This document shows positions 14,014-29,000 of a stretch of 64,000 bases of DNA, piece by piece. The position numbers and the translations under genes were made by a program. The DNA is from Heliocidaris erythrogramma. Lineage: Eukaryota; Echinodermata; Echinoidea; Camarodonta; Echinometridae. The stretch spans positions 1,426,001-1,490,000 of the forward strand of contig CM046864.1 of NCBI GenBank assembly GCA_025617745.1, read 5' to 3'. Position 1 is the first letter of the stretch. Each line of letters begins with the position of its first letter. The notes under the pieces were generated by a model. It had not been told where the DNA came from and ran no database searches. It saw nothing but the letters and a program-made list of their open reading frames with translations.

Positions 14014-17000
14014 AATAAATACATGTACAGTATATATATATATATATATGCTGTAATGATAGAACATATGTGACCCAGCACCACAAAACCACCAAAAAGT
14101 CTCAAGCAGTGATTTTGTACAACAGCCGAAAAGGAAATTTGGGTTGAAAAAATCAATTTCGGGATTTTGGGTTTTTCTGAAAGATCGATCTTTTCTGTAC
14201 CTTGTATCAAAATCTGGAAGCTTAAAAGACAGTAGAAGATGTGTTTTTAACAGTTTTTCTAGAGTTTTTTTCGCACAGCTTCGGTTTCTTACAAATCCTT
14301 CCCCCTTTCCGTGTGATTTTTTTTTCATCGGTACCGCTCACCCTCGTAAAGCCCTGGTCACACAGCACTCCACGTCTAAATCACGTATAAAAAGTTATGA
14401 AAATCTGGTGGACGTGGTTGTAACTGGTAATTTTTGGTCAATTTTGGTTTGGCCGTGCTTAACCACGTCGAGCCACGTCCAGCCACGTGTAAGGCTAAAA
14501 AAAGTACGCGGAAAAAATCCATTTGTCAGTGATAAACCGCTAAACACACGCTATTTCCCGTGATACCAACGCGTAACACCCGTCCGATGACCGTGCTCTG
14601 CCCCTGACAGACCGCTAAACTTTCGCGTCTTACCGCGTCTCCCCAAGTTTTAATCACTGCCGGAACACGGATCATCACGTGTGTTTCACGTGTGTTGCAC
14701 GTCTTTACCACGTGTGCCGCGGGCTAAAATTTTGAGCAGTTCAAAACTTTTTGCCGCGTCCGACGCCGTTCCGATTTTTCCCCGCGTCCTGCCACGTCTA
14801 TAAATCGACCGTAGCTCGTCTTAAACTCGACATCAACGCGAACAACATCGTCTGCTTCACGGGAGACCACTTTTTGACGGGTTTTGGCCGTGATTTAGCC
14901 GTAAAGCGCTGTGTGACCGGGGCTTTAAATCATTACAATATCACGGGTCTTAAATTACTTATTCCCTAATAATTTTTATACTGACAGAAAGAAGAAACTC
15001 TCAGCAATCTCATAATAATGATATAAAAGTATATTAATAGTCGCGAAAGCAAATTATATTGTTTTTTTTCATGTGAGCAAGAAAAGAGTGAGTACAGTGC
15101 AAATAAATTGCAAGTGTGATTGTTTTGATCCTGTGAGTTATGAAAGTGTATGTGATTTCTCTATAAGACAATTGCTAATTCTTGTGAGAGAGAAAAAAGT
15201 ATATAAGTTTCGTATTTAAAAAATACAAGATTATTCCTGTGAGCAAAAAAAATAGTATGCGTGTCTGCTGTAAAGCAAATTGCAAGTTTATTCATTTGAG
15301 CTACAAAAGAGTTATAAGTAGGTCTACAGTACAAAGTAAATTCCATAGGTGATTTTCATGTGAGCAAGAAAAGAGCAGGCCCTTTTCAAGTTCATTATAG
15401 GCTAAATTGCAAGTTCACTGTGATAAAAGAAAGTGAGAAATCGGTATTATATAACAGGGAACAAAGAAAGACGCCCCAATAGGGTGAATAGGGGTGCATA
15501 GGGGTGAATAGGCATTGTCTAGTGCAGGTGTCAGACCACCCAGGTACGCTTAATCTCTCCATTGGAACTCATGAGTTTCGTGATAATATTTGAATGACTT
15601 AAGCCCCCAAATTAAACTCTTGGTAATACAATGAATAGACTATGTTTAACACTTTTGCTAAATTTCAACTAAATCTGACCACGGCTTTATAGTGGTTACT
15701 ATGTTCTTTTGATTCACTCTCTATTGATTTTCTCTTGTTTTAGGCCCAAACTTTTAGAGCTTGTTTCCTCCGCTAAATTAAAAGGGTTAGGAACCTTCAA
15801 TTTTGACAATTTATCATTTTAAAGCTGAGACTCTGTTCTTTCCAAATATGATGAAATCAGAAAAATATTTTTTTGCGAGTTTTTGGTGGTTTTGTGGTGG
15901 CGGGTCACATATGCAGATTTATTATTGATGTCACAAGGTTGCTGGCTTATTATAATAATTCATGGAGTTACTTTTTCTACGTGCCTTTTTATGAACCTAC
16001 GTTCCGTTAGAACCTGCGAGAGCATGCGCCAAGTCTTCGACTGGTGATCGCAGGCTGTCTTAAGCCCACCGCACACTATACGATCGGTCTACGATCCTAT
16101 TTGGAAAGAAAATGTTATAGCATTAGATAGTTAAACACATAAAATATCTTTTATTGAGGTTCTGAATAGTTACATAGACATTTTAATCGAAATTACAATC
16201 GAAATTACGGCCTATTACGAGCCTTCTAGTCGGAGGGAAGGCCAAATCGGCTCCGAATCGTAGTGACGTCAGGGCAGTCCTGCGATTGTCTACGATATGA
16301 AACTGATTTGGCCCTTATTCTGGATATAAGGCTGACATCGCACCAAATTGCTATGTTGAGTATTCATATTGTTCTTCAGAACATGAACCAAGTAGCTTTC
16401 ACTTATTAACCCGTTGACTACTGAATTCTCTAATTCCCATATAGGCAATGGGTTAAACTTCCTATATTTAATGATATTGCGATTTACTTTCAAATTTGGA
16501 CCGTAGACCGATCGTATAGTGTGCTGTGGTCTTTAATGTGGTCTCCTACACGTGTCAGGTGATCGCGTGTAGTTTCTTGACGAATGTGAGGCTTTGATTT
16601 TTGTAGAAAAAACCTCGCTGCCACATAACTAATTACAGATTACCGCAGTCAGATATTTAGTTGTCTTACGAAAGTGCATACTATCTTTGATATAACTTAC
16701 ATTTTAGGTGGCTGAAAAGCCTATTTGCGAGCCTAAATAATTGACAAGATAACGGTCACATAAAATGTCGCTGGAATTAATATCGGATTGCTCTTATTCA
16801 GTGACGTTTAGCATTATTCAATTGCTTCAAGTTTCCTACATACAAAAGGCAGAATTGAAATTACATCTTCTCTAAATTGCATAAAGTTAATTCATATAAT
16901 AGGACGCTTAGAATAAAACGTTACTTTATGATACTCGAACACCATTTCAATGTATCGTTCATGTATAACGATATATCATTGTAATCAATGTCAAATACTC

Positions 17001-20000
17001 CCACTGTCGAAAATGTATTTACCATATTGTGTGTGCTTGAATTTTTAATTCATACAGATGTCAACGAATGTGCGAATGATACACTGAACGCCTGTGATCA
17101 GGAGTGCCAAAATACGCAAGGATCTTATGAGTGCTTGTGTGGATCTGGTTATTTATTGGCTGTCGATTTACGCTCATGCGACGGTAACATAAATGATATA
17201 CGTTTCTATACATATACATAAAATATATATAGAGAGAGAGAGTGAGAGAGTTGTCCACAAAATTATTCATACCCCTTGGAAAATTGGGAAATGAAAGGAG
17301 AACTGAATTTACTTCTACATCACTTGAATGCATTAGTTATCATCTAAAAATAAATGTTGTTTCTGGTTTCACCTCATTTGCATAACAATAGAAAAAGTGA
17401 GTTATCCAAATTTGGTGAGGTTAAAATTTATTCATACCCTTGGTGCTTCATTGACTTTAAAGCTTGTAACACTTCAGTACACTGTCCCAATGCTTCTGGA
17501 GGTCTGCAGTGAGATAGTAGGCCAATACCCGGTTCCAAATGGCTTATACCCTTGAGGATGTTGTCCAGGGATGCCTTCGCCCGGTATTCAGGGCATACCT
17601 TGGATTCAGAGGAGATTTAATGTATACAAGGCGTGTAGTTATTGACTAAGTGGTTACGGGAATATGATACTGCTATTTTCATTCAATTTCTGCTTATTTT
17701 GATGAAAATTTTACTCTGATTACGAAGAAGAACAGTCTTCCTGGAGAGACTTTCCCTGGAGCCCTTCCATTTAGCCCCGTCTGAGAGGGAGATTTCCCTC
17801 ATACTTTTGCTCCATTTCCTTTAAGAATGTTTGGGAAGGCCATGGTAGAGGTCTAAAGGTTAGTTGGTGCCGTTGTAATCAGTTTGTTGAGTTACACAAG
17901 CTGACACACTTGGCTCTGGACACCTGCCGCAAGGTCCTTCACAAGTGGATACTCTGGTGAAGCTTAAATACTGTCTTTATTTTCCTGTGTGTCGTCTTAG
18001 TGGTAGCATTTTGTGGTCTGCGGCTGGTACCATTGAGGGAATATGGTATGAATTTATTTCCCAGTGATATCAAGGCTTGTACCAACCATACCAAGGATAG
18101 TATCGAATATGTGAAAATTGGCACAGTAAAAGTCAGTTTAGGATGTGTATGGTACTCAAAGGATACATAGTGTAGTGAATGGTGACCAAGCATCAGGGTC
18201 ATGAAGAGACTTAAAGGTGAATTAACCCCAAAATATAAATGTGCTCATATTCAAAGATGTAATCTATTCCTTCTCCATGTTCTCGTTGCCCTACGTAGTT
18301 TTGCATTAAAATATACGACATGGGTATAAATCAGGGTTTCCTCAGCAAGATTTATCGTCTGCTAGCGATACCAGGGGGCTGCCATTTTCTTGATGTGTAC
18401 ATAAAGATATTTTTAATCCGAATGCAAAATTGTCTTTCTTCCTGATACAAAATTCCATTTGAGATTTAAAATATTTAACACATATATACAATATATTCTA
18501 AAAACGAAAATGTGTTTTATATTTCTTTGAAAATTATGATTTTACTAAATATCAATCTATTTTCTTGATACTATGACGTAAGTGACGGAGCGAATTAATT
18601 CAAACTTATGGATGATGACTAGTGACAAACTATGCATTCACCTGCTTTGAGATAATGGACTTCAAAAGTCAGAATGCGCGTTGTATAAATTATGTTCTGC
18701 TCTGCCAGGCAAGACCAAGAAATCGATTTCTAGTTAGCAAAACCGGAGAATTTAAAAAGAAATCTATAAATTTCAAATTTTAAAATAAATGTATACACCT
18801 GTTATGTAGTTTCCATCATATATGGGGCTTTTTATAGTGAATAGAAGCGATTTAGCTCGTGGATTAAAAATATCTTCCTGACCGGAACGGTCTCCATTGG
18901 TTGATGTACAATTCCATGTCATCAAGAAACTGGCAGCCCCCATGAAGTGTTAGCAGATGATATCGTGCTAGAATGTCTTGATTTAAACCCTTTTCTGATA
19001 TTTTATTTCTAAAGTGATAGAGGTCAATGATTAAGAATAGATTACACTTTTGAACATAAGTACATTTATATTCTCCTTTAAACATCACTAACATGACCTT
19101 CCTGGGCACTCTGATTGAGAATGGAACCACAAAATAAGGGCGAACCCCCTTTCAGACAGTGCGACAGGGAAGGGCTGTAGGGAAGGTCTGTCCAGGAAGA
19201 GTGTTTTACTTCATCGTAAGCGCAACATTTTCATTAAAGTAAATGAAAAACTGAATGAAAAAATCAACATCATAGTCCCGTAACCACTAAGTCAATAACT
19301 ACACCCAGTGTATACATTAAATCAGCTTTAAATCCAAGGAATGCCCTTAAGACCAGGTAACGACATCTCTGGACAACATCCTCAAGGAAATGAAGCCATT
19401 GAATACCAGGTATTGGCCTGCTATCTCACGAGAGACCTCCAGAAGCATTGTGACAAGGTACTGAAGGGACTTACAAGCTTTAATCACATACGATTTGATT
19501 CTCGTTGATCGACAAAGACAATGAATCACCAAGGGTATGAATATTTTTGAACATCGCCGAAATTGGATAACTCACTTTCTCTATTGTTATGCAAATGAGT
19601 TGAAACCATCTATATACATATATACATATATATATATATATATTTGTTTATATTTTTTATAATAGACACACAAGGAGTTGGGGTGTTCATACGTTCGTGC
19701 GTGAAGATTCGGATGTGTGCAAAGTCTTAAATGTTTTAAATGTTTCCAGTTAAAACTAATGTATATAGGTATTTAAAACAGCCTTGTGAGGAAGGTAATC
19801 AACACCGCAAATCAGTTATTTTTCAAAGCTTTGGTGTTCCACAAAGCAATCCGTCCATTCATGGAGGCCTCTTTTTTGTGCCGATCATCACGCTTGGCAA
19901 ACAACGACCGTGCCAAAAAGCCTGGTGGAGCAAAGAGGAAAACAATATCAAAGAACTTCAATCGAAAATGTAAAGTATTTGTACATAAACTGGGGCCCGT

Positions 20001-23000
20001 TGGACAAAAGGCTGCGTTTAAACGCAAATCAAAAATTAAACGCAACTTGAATTTCAAACACTCAGGATCGCGTATGTGGACCTGCGTTTAATTTCTTAAA
20101 GTTGCGAATAAACGCAACACGTTGTGCTTTGTCTTGTTATTTTTGTTGCTGATTTTTTTTCTGTTTTAATTTGATAATATGCTCCAATTCCACTAATTTG
20201 TTTAGTAACAAAGCATATTGAAATGTATTTCCGTGTAGATATAAATGAATGCGTGACGAATGAACACGATTGTGGATCTGGAAGCGTTTGCACCAATGTA
20301 GACGGGGGATTTGATTGCACATGTGCGGATGGATATATGAATACGACCTCAGACGGGAAACAGTGCGAAGGTACGTTGAAAACTAGTTCTGTACTTTCAG
20401 TTTTATTATCAGTAATTCCTGAAAACAAATCGGTTACTATTTTTCTTCATAATAGGAATCTACACTCTACAGTCATACATATCACATTCTCATTTTCAGT
20501 TTCAATTTATTTCAATATCCATTAAATTACATATAGGGGCATGTACTGTCATGAAAAGATGATACAAATTTTACAAGAGATAAAATCATACAAAGACATT
20601 AAAAACTGAAATTTGAGGTTTGTGCAAAAACAAAATGAACAGCTTTATCGGGGCACCATCCTATCATGAACGATTCAAAATATCATCTAAAGACAAAATA
20701 AAACAAAGAAAATACAAACTGCGGTTAATAGTAAAGCGAACATGCAAACAAAGATATGGTTTAAAAAAAAAATGTTCTAAGAGTATTTACCTCGGTAATA
20801 TCTATAGGTTGGCAAGTCCAGGATATTTTGTTACCGGCTACATCTAATTTTAATATTTCTGATGACTGTAGGAAGCTGAGGACCCTACAAGAGTTTGGAT
20901 CAGACATAATAACCAAACATAATGTATTTTTTAATGTCAATTTATGTTCACAATTATATAATACAATTCAATGATACATAATAACGTAAGGGACATACAT
21001 TGGACTTGCTAAGGTAAAGAGTTCCACATGCGCGCACCTCAAAGAATACGCAACATAATCGTTATGCACATTACACTGTAAAAAATATCTGTATTTTTAC
21101 AGGGGAAAAATACAAATTAGTTCTGTATTTACTCATAACAGCTAATCTGGTGTTATTTGTACATCAATGTCATAGGAAACTAATCTGTATTTTTACATCA
21201 GAAGTTATGGCGACTCTGCTGACACAAGATTTGCTGTAAAATTACAGACAGTTTTTTTTTACAGTGTACATTAGTGGTATTCTTGTATAGATGTATATTA
21301 CGATTAGCCATGAGCATGTTCGTAATCAACTGGGGAACAATATGCTTTTGTTTTGTGTTTTAAGACAAGAAATGGCATTCTAAAGTATATGTTTAGTATT
21401 TTGAGAGAAAAAAAATTATAGTTGTGATGATGCTATATAATCAGAATAACTAATACTACGTATTATTCTTCTTTTGCATTTTGAATAAACAGGCCTCATA
21501 AAATAGGTGTTTCTCAAAACAACGTTACAATAACTTTCATTGGTGGGGTAAAAGAAGCGAATTGTAGAGTAATACAAGAATTCGTTGAGGTAATATACAA
21601 GGATGTTTATACACTATACCTGCTGTTTTGACATCTTTATAGAACCATGAATGATATGTTCATTCCATTGTAGGTTTTCGTCTATTCGCACACTCAAGAA
21701 TTGTGCATTACAAACCCTAATAAGTTGTACAATATTCTTATGCAAATATTAGCAATCATATTCTTTGGTACACGTCGCTGTTTGTTATGGAAATTTGTAA
21801 AACTTGATATCAACATTAAGACCCTTGTATTTTAATTAAACCATAAATATAAATATGTATTCAGTATTCATTAACGTATTTACATAATGTATTTTTATAG
21901 GAGAATATCAAGTTTGTATCATCTGCAAAAGATAAACTCCTTTAAAAACAAACATATTGTACTCCCTGTTTTAAATAATATTTAAACCATGAGAAAGGAT
22001 TTCGCACTACAACATAATACTGTATTTTTTAAGTAAAATATAATTTATCGTACCGACCACTTTACCTAGGTACAATGTACAAAACAATACCAATAGTATG
22101 GAAATTGTTAGTTTAAATGCCAAGTCCACCCTAATATCAAGTTGATTTGAATAAACAGAGTAAAATTAAACAAGCATAACAGTAAAACTTTCACTTAAAT
22201 CGGATGTAAAATAAGAAAGTTATGGCATTTTGAAGTTTTGCATTATTTCATGAAACAGTGATATGCATAGCATGGACGGTATGCAAATGAGTGAACCGAT
22301 GATGTCATGCACTCACTTTTCCTTATGTATTTTATTATATGAAGTATCATATATTTCATTTTTTTGCTTCAATAATGTAAAACATGGTTTGACTCCATAT
22401 GGAACATGTAAAATCATCATTATTGTAACTTATTTTCATACAAGGAAGGGATTATTTATTATCACATCTATAAAAATTGAAATATTTGAAATTTCATATA
22501 TGTTTCATGACAAAAAACAAGCAAAGGAAACAAAATGAAAAATACACATTAACTTATGGTCATCCGACATTTTCTCCGGCAACATTTGCTTTGGGCTATT
22601 TTGTTTTTCTTTCGTCTAAGCAAAGGAAACAAAATGAAAAATACACATTAACTTATGGTCATCCGACATTTTCTCCGGCAACATTTGCTTTGGGCTATTT
22701 TGTTTTTCTTTCGTCTAAATAAGATTTAGAGTTAAGGGCGTGCCTTGTTTTAAAATTTTAGGAAATTTACCGCGAAAGAGCATTATCGCGGGAGCATATG
22801 TCGCACAATGAATTGAATGCACATTTGCCATAAGTACGATCCTCTTCGGTCTGTCTCAATCATACTAATGACATCGTATAAAATCTTTTATTTCTCTCCC
22901 ATTTTCTTTGTGCTCGATCAGATATTGATGAATGCGGAATGGCAGATTCCTGTGATGTTTATGCTTTATGTGATAACACAGAAGGTTCCTTTATGTGTAC

Positions 23001-26000
23001 TTGTATGGAAGGTTTCGTCGGGGATGGCAAGACGTGTGATGGTATGAATTTGAGGTTTTACCATTTGCATTTTAGAAAAAAAAATTACTGAATTCTGGTA
23101 TTGCTTTGTAAAACAAATTATTGACCGAATGTTTGGAAATATGTAGGTGCTATTATCTAAACAAGGCATGCCAGAACTTTGATGCTAGTTTGTTAATATT
23201 GATTTTGGTTTCTTGTTGTTAGTTTGCTTTGTTTTGTTTTGTATGTGTTAAGAACTCTTATTTGTAATAAAAGAAAAGGTTCTAAATGCTAATACTATAT
23301 GTTGCACTTGTCTTCTGTCTTCTGTCGCTAGACAATGTTTGAATGTATAAAAATGTATGCCGTGTATACAAGACTTTGAAGTAAGTGCTATCCCGTATGA
23401 ATAAAAATGATTGGAATTCAATTTAATACAGATGAGGATGAATGTCGTAACCCTACTTTAAACGATTGCCACGAGGAATCCACCTGCTCCAACGTAGAGG
23501 GATATTACCAGTGTTCTTGCAACGGGGGTTGGACCGGTAATGGCTTTAACTGTACCGATGTAAATGAATGCCAGGAGGGACTTGCCGAGTGTGATACGAA
23601 AGCAAACTGCACCAACCTGATTGGTGAATACATGTGCCAGTGCAACGATGGGTACATCGGGAACGGCCTAGAGTGTATTGGTAAGAAAACTTGAGATTAC
23701 TTGGCATAACATTTAATACTTAATGGGATATTGATCGCAACCTCCTACATAATCTAGAAGAATTATGGTATTTAGAATGGAGGTGATTACAATGACATCA
23801 TAAAGTGATAAACATCTTTATATGCTTTAGCATGTGTCTTTCATAATTCTTACTAGAATATGTGTACATATTTTTGCTCAAGTTTTATGTTTAACTTTTA
23901 ACTTTTTTTCTATCAAGGATTGTTTGAATTTCTATATTAAAAACGTTCATTTGAACGAGCCGCGGGGATAATATATTTTGGTTAAAAAGCCGCAGAGCAC
24001 TACATACACAGAGTTTGGCCAACCCGGTTCGAGTTTTATGCGATCACGTGACAACAGGCGCCATGCTGTGACCCAATGTAGTGTGAACGCGCGAGTTACA
24101 ACTGCATGCATAGCGCATATAGCTAGCATGCGTGCACTGTATCCTGCACTGCGTTTATCGATGAGATATAGAACCGGAATCGTGAAATCTGTCTAGATTT
24201 ACTTCAAAATGCCGTGGTGTTTTGCATGGGATGTTCCAATTGTTCAGGGAAGGGAACAAGTATGAATAAGAACTTGATATAGAAGATTGCTTGTAATAAA
24301 TATAAAGAAAAGGAGTAAAGTTCAAGGCACTAAAGCATGGTTTTTGTATGTCAAAACATTTAATTCATCTGATGATAAAGTGAAGGTTAGGATATATTTG
24401 TGAAGAAGTGATAACTGCTTGATATTTAGATTGGTGTAGAACACAAATTTGAAGTTTATTTGTTCCACTTTTACATCAAAACAATTTTTACAAAAACGAT
24501 TTTACAAGCACATTTGTCAATTTCAAAACATAGGGGCAAAGAACTCAAATCAAGTACAATGTACAGAAAATAGAAAGTTTGAGAGATATATGAACGACTG
24601 GCAAAAAGAAGAAAAATGTAAAATGTGGGGAGCCTAAATAAAAAGCATTGCTTGTAAATGATTAGGCTAAGAGAGTAAGATATAGAGTAGTTAAGATAAG
24701 GCAAGATCAAGGCAAAATGGAGTATAAGCATAACAGAAGAAGGTACAAAAGGTTCACTTGTTCATTACACCTGAATTATTCCACATAGAAGAAACCACAC
24801 TTAGTCTGATGTTTTGCACAACATTGTACAATGTTGGAAGGAGAAACTCTTTACTTATAAGACACAGAAGCCTGTTCAGTTACAATGATTATATAAAAGT
24901 ACAGAATTCGTATAGAATAAAATGAATAGAAGGATTAATTTATGTTTATTTGTTACTTATGAACGAGAACGATATATATTTATTTGAAAATAATTATAGA
25001 TATTTTTTTTTCTTCATTTTTGTATTTATATTTTTTTGGCTGAGTGTTAATATAAACATACATATTATTTCCAAACAGACGTGGATGAATGCGATCGTGC
25101 CTCTGAAGACATATGTCCTTTTGGAGCTTCCTGTATTAACACAGACGGTTCGTTCACGTGTGACTGCAACGTCGGCTTTAACTCTACAATAGATGGAAGT
25201 TGTGAAGGTTAGAAGTGCATACTCATAAACAGCCATGGGTGTCGATCCCGGGGGGGGGGGCACGGGGTTTATATAAACAAAAACAAATGAGGTAGGGGAT
25301 GGCCTGTATTATCAACCCCACCCATCTGCCATACATTTTTGGATAAAATAAATAAGAAGTTATAAGAAGTTCATCATAATGATGAATTAACTCAAAATCT
25401 AATAATTATCCAAAATTTGAAATGCCATCACATTTTTTAATGTTTAGAAAATAAGGAAATAAATGCCATAATTTCAGTGCAAAAATATCGAAGAAAATTC
25501 GTTTGCTCGCAATGTTATTCTCAATTAAATGGTTCCGTCGATTGGCGTAGATGCGTGCATTCCTTCTTTTATTAAAAACCATTTTGGGATGCTCTAAATT
25601 GCAAGTTTTATAGACAGAGTTTTGAAAAAGTCCCTGATGTGGGAGGGGGATACCCCCTCCTCCCCCCCCCCCCCCCCCTTGGTCGCTTCGCAGGGGGAGC
25701 AGGGGGCACGTGCCCCCGGCGGCACTTGGAGGGGGCGTAAAAAACGCAAAGGAGAGAAAGAAAACAGGGGGAAATGAAGAAAAATCATCATAATCCTGAC
25801 GTACCACTTTGCTCCTTTGTATCTTCATGTGTGCTTTATTCAACAGCTATAAAATGCTTACAGTGCAATAATATATTTTATAGTATCGTTTGAACCTCAT
25901 GATATCTTTAAAAGCGTTTTACTCAAAACTGTCTTTTCGCATCGCGCACTGAGATATGTCGGTTTGTAAACCAGCGACGATATTTTACGATATATCCTGG

Positions 26001-29000
26001 AAAAAATCAGAACATATAATGTGATGCAAATAATAATCAAATTTCAAGGTAAAACTGGTTATGAATTTTGTAATTAGTACTTGGGTATACTTTTTTAAAG
26101 CATTGTATGATTTGACTCTTTTCATATTCAGATATCAATGAATGCGAGACAAACCCTTGTTCTCCGAATGCAACCTGTACCAATAACAATGGCTCATACG
26201 CTTGTCAATGTAATGACTACTACGACGGAAATGGCGTAATTTGCACAGGTTTGTTATGCATTTAATATCCCATACACGAAAATATATATTCAGATTCGAA
26301 AAAAAAAAAATTATGTTTCGAGATTCCTCAAAAGCTTTTAAATCTGGAGCAATATTTTTTTAATTGTTTTTGTCGTCCGTTTCTGTAACTTGTTATACAG
26401 GAAATAAGCGCATATACGAGATACTGAAAACTTACATACCCTTTCAAACTAAAATATGTTGCTTTCAATTGGGAACGCAAAAATATTTACCTTTGAAAAT
26501 AAAACAGCTTCTTGCCTCCTTTAACAAGACACCTACACACCTCAGCTAAGTAGTTTAAGTAAATATTTGTTTCTTTTTGTGAACTAAAAACAACATATAT
26601 ATAGGCAACATTTCTACCTTTCGTTAAGAGTACAGGAAATAAATCGACTTAAAACCAATTTAGATATCCCAGTTTTTATACAGCCTGCAGAAATCATATT
26701 CAGATTATGTAGATCATTTAAATTACCTTCGGCTGATTTTTGAAAGTCCTTGAGATCTTGTTTATTGCCCTCATGGTTTGCACTGACTTAATTTCTTGCT
26801 GCATACATGTTGTTCTGTCCTTCACTTCACTTGCCTCACAGATATCAACGAATGTGAACTCCTAACACACGACTGCCACCAGAAATGTATCAACGAAGAG
26901 CCTGGATTCATATGTGACTGCATAAGTGGCTTCAGGCTTCTAGGTGACCAGAAGACATGCGAAGGTAAGGGATAATCCTATTTTGTTCCTACATTTGTCA
27001 CATATTGCTGTATCTAATAATTATAGAGACATCACTTTTTCCTATCTACCAACTAGTTTTTAATACAATACTATCACGTAGACCTATAATGATCATACGC
27101 GTTTGTACAATAATAACCGCCATGATGTCAGGGATTTTGATTATCACAGGAACCAGCATATGAAAACTAAACCAGTAATACACTTCACTTGTTACACTTC
27201 AAATTGATTCTCTATTGTTGGCTAGTATTTAGATGGAGAAAAGATTCCCAAAAGTTGATCTTCACAGTAGTTTAAAGTCTTTTGCGGAAGAAGTATCACA
27301 ATAGAATTGGCTTTGATGATTTATTTTAATGTATAGTTTTGTTTACTTTTGCAAACCCAAAATCGGTGCAAAAGGTAAAATTCGGCATCCATCATGTGCC
27401 TATTGTTCGGTATTGTACAGGTGTTTTTGTTTTAGTTCAGAATACTGGAAAGAGTCCAGGAAACCCATTGCCTACTTAGCCTTTTAAGTAATTTTCTTTC
27501 TTCTTTTTTTTTGTTCATCTTTTTCTTTTTTTTCCCGACGAAGTTGAATAAGGATGCATTGATTTAATTGAGGAGTAGGCAGTATTGATCATGAAACCAA
27601 CAATCTTCTAAAAGGGATATGCTTCCATCGATCTAATTTGAATAATCAAATGTTCACAATATCCAATACAAAGATCATAATCCCATTGGCAAAATACGTC
27701 ATCGGTGATGATTATCGTTGTATTCGCAGTCACTTTGAACGAAACGTGTGATTCTTGTGGAGCTTACACTGATTGTTATTTCGTCGAGGAAATGCCAACC
27801 TGTTTCTGTAATATGACTGGGTTCGAGATGATTACTAACACGACATGTGAAGGTGAGTTTAGAAAACCCATTTATCCATGCACACATACCTACATTCCTC
27901 GTGCCAAAAAACAAGAATAGCGTATAAATATTTGATATTTGAAGTCAAAATTAAACAAAAGAAAAGAGGGAAGGAAGGAATGAATATTACATTATTACTT
28001 ATTCAGGCCTTGATTTCTTGTGTTTTACCCAACAAGTAAGGACGCTCCCCTAGCCCATCCCAACCTGACTCTAGTTCCTAATCTATGACTTTTCTAATGC
28101 TTAACCATTGTGTAATATGATACTGATTTTTCACATTGTTAATTGATATTTTCTCAGCATAGATGAATATCAACTCAATTATATTCAAACAACATTCTTG
28201 TGCCACAGTGTGGTTCTCAGTATGTACCTTTACTAATGTCCTCAGGTTTATTTTACAATTTCGAGTATAAAATTGGTACATAAAGGGGATAATTGTTCCG
28301 ATTTGGCAGTCCTGACAATTGTTTACTCATGGCAAATAAAATTTTAACTCCTTAAATGCCACATTGTATTGTTCGAATATCTTCTAATACCAACATTTTA
28401 GTAAATAGAGTCGTTTTTGTCAATATAATCATTCAATCAAAATAACATTTTGAAAAATATCAATTATGAAAGATAAAAACATCATTGTTTTATATTGTCC
28501 TCTTTATTAACAAAATCCATATTTTTGGTTATTTTTAGGTTGTCAAATCACTTTTGTTGCTTTGCCTCATGGTAAATGTTTCATAATAATCTCCATTCTG
28601 ATTTTAATTTGAAGCCTTCAACCATTAGTCAATATCTTTGTTAATGGTAATGGCTAATTGAGTTGTCGCTGATCAACGAGGACGTATAATCCTGGATTTG
28701 AATAACGCTTTATTTTAATTAGATATCAATGAATGTAACGCTTCTGTAAACCCTTGTGAGACGTATTGTAGCAACACCGAAGGCTCTTTCGTCTGCACTT
28801 GTGAAGAAGGATATGACCTCGAAACTAATAAACGGAACTGTGAAGGTAAATAATAATTGTTATATCTACGTAACCCATAAAAATACAGTAGCACATTTTA
28901 AATGTGTTTTTACTTTGATATTCAAAGGACTTATCTACATAACGCATTAAAATACAGCAGCATGCATCTTTCAGATAATTTTTCTTTTTACTTTGATATT

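Larger units (their letters stand above)
14069..15909. mobile_element. TGTGACC-family inverted-repeat element, copy 1 (carries nested insertion)
   Basis: The ends are inverted copies over about 39 bases (TGTGACCC..CACCACAAAACC then ACCAAAAA). The element is flanked on each side by TA, as expected for a TA target duplication. It contains a second element (14347-14927) and a degenerate tandem repeat, which account for its larger size than its relatives at 31004, 31963 and 62309. Confidence 0.75.
13593..17057 (+). other. Intron 11 (about 3.5 kb), repeat-rich
   Basis: It contains TA and TC microsatellites at about 13860-14050, a TGTGACC element with another element nested inside it (14069-15909), a degenerate tandem repeat (15058-15440) and a TTAA-flanked MITE (16060-16536). 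I found no exon in it. Confidence 0.6.
20371..22921 (+). other. Intron 13 (about 2.55 kb)
   Basis: It holds a small MITE (21073-21268), a sea-urchin-like dispersed repeat (about 22113-22330) and an exact 99-base tandem duplication (22521-22718). No exon is seen. Confidence 0.6.

Noticed and set aside
14144-14711. Open frames of 139 and 61 codons inside the nested element
   Set aside because: Composition and frame follow the CpG-rich inverted-repeat element; no domain or start context.
19740-20091. Basic open frames (77 and 101 codons), one with a ribosomal-protein-like look
   Set aside because: They are Lys/Arg-rich but have no recognisable domain; part overlaps a GGGCCCGTTGnACAAAA-type repeat end. 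I could not support a gene.
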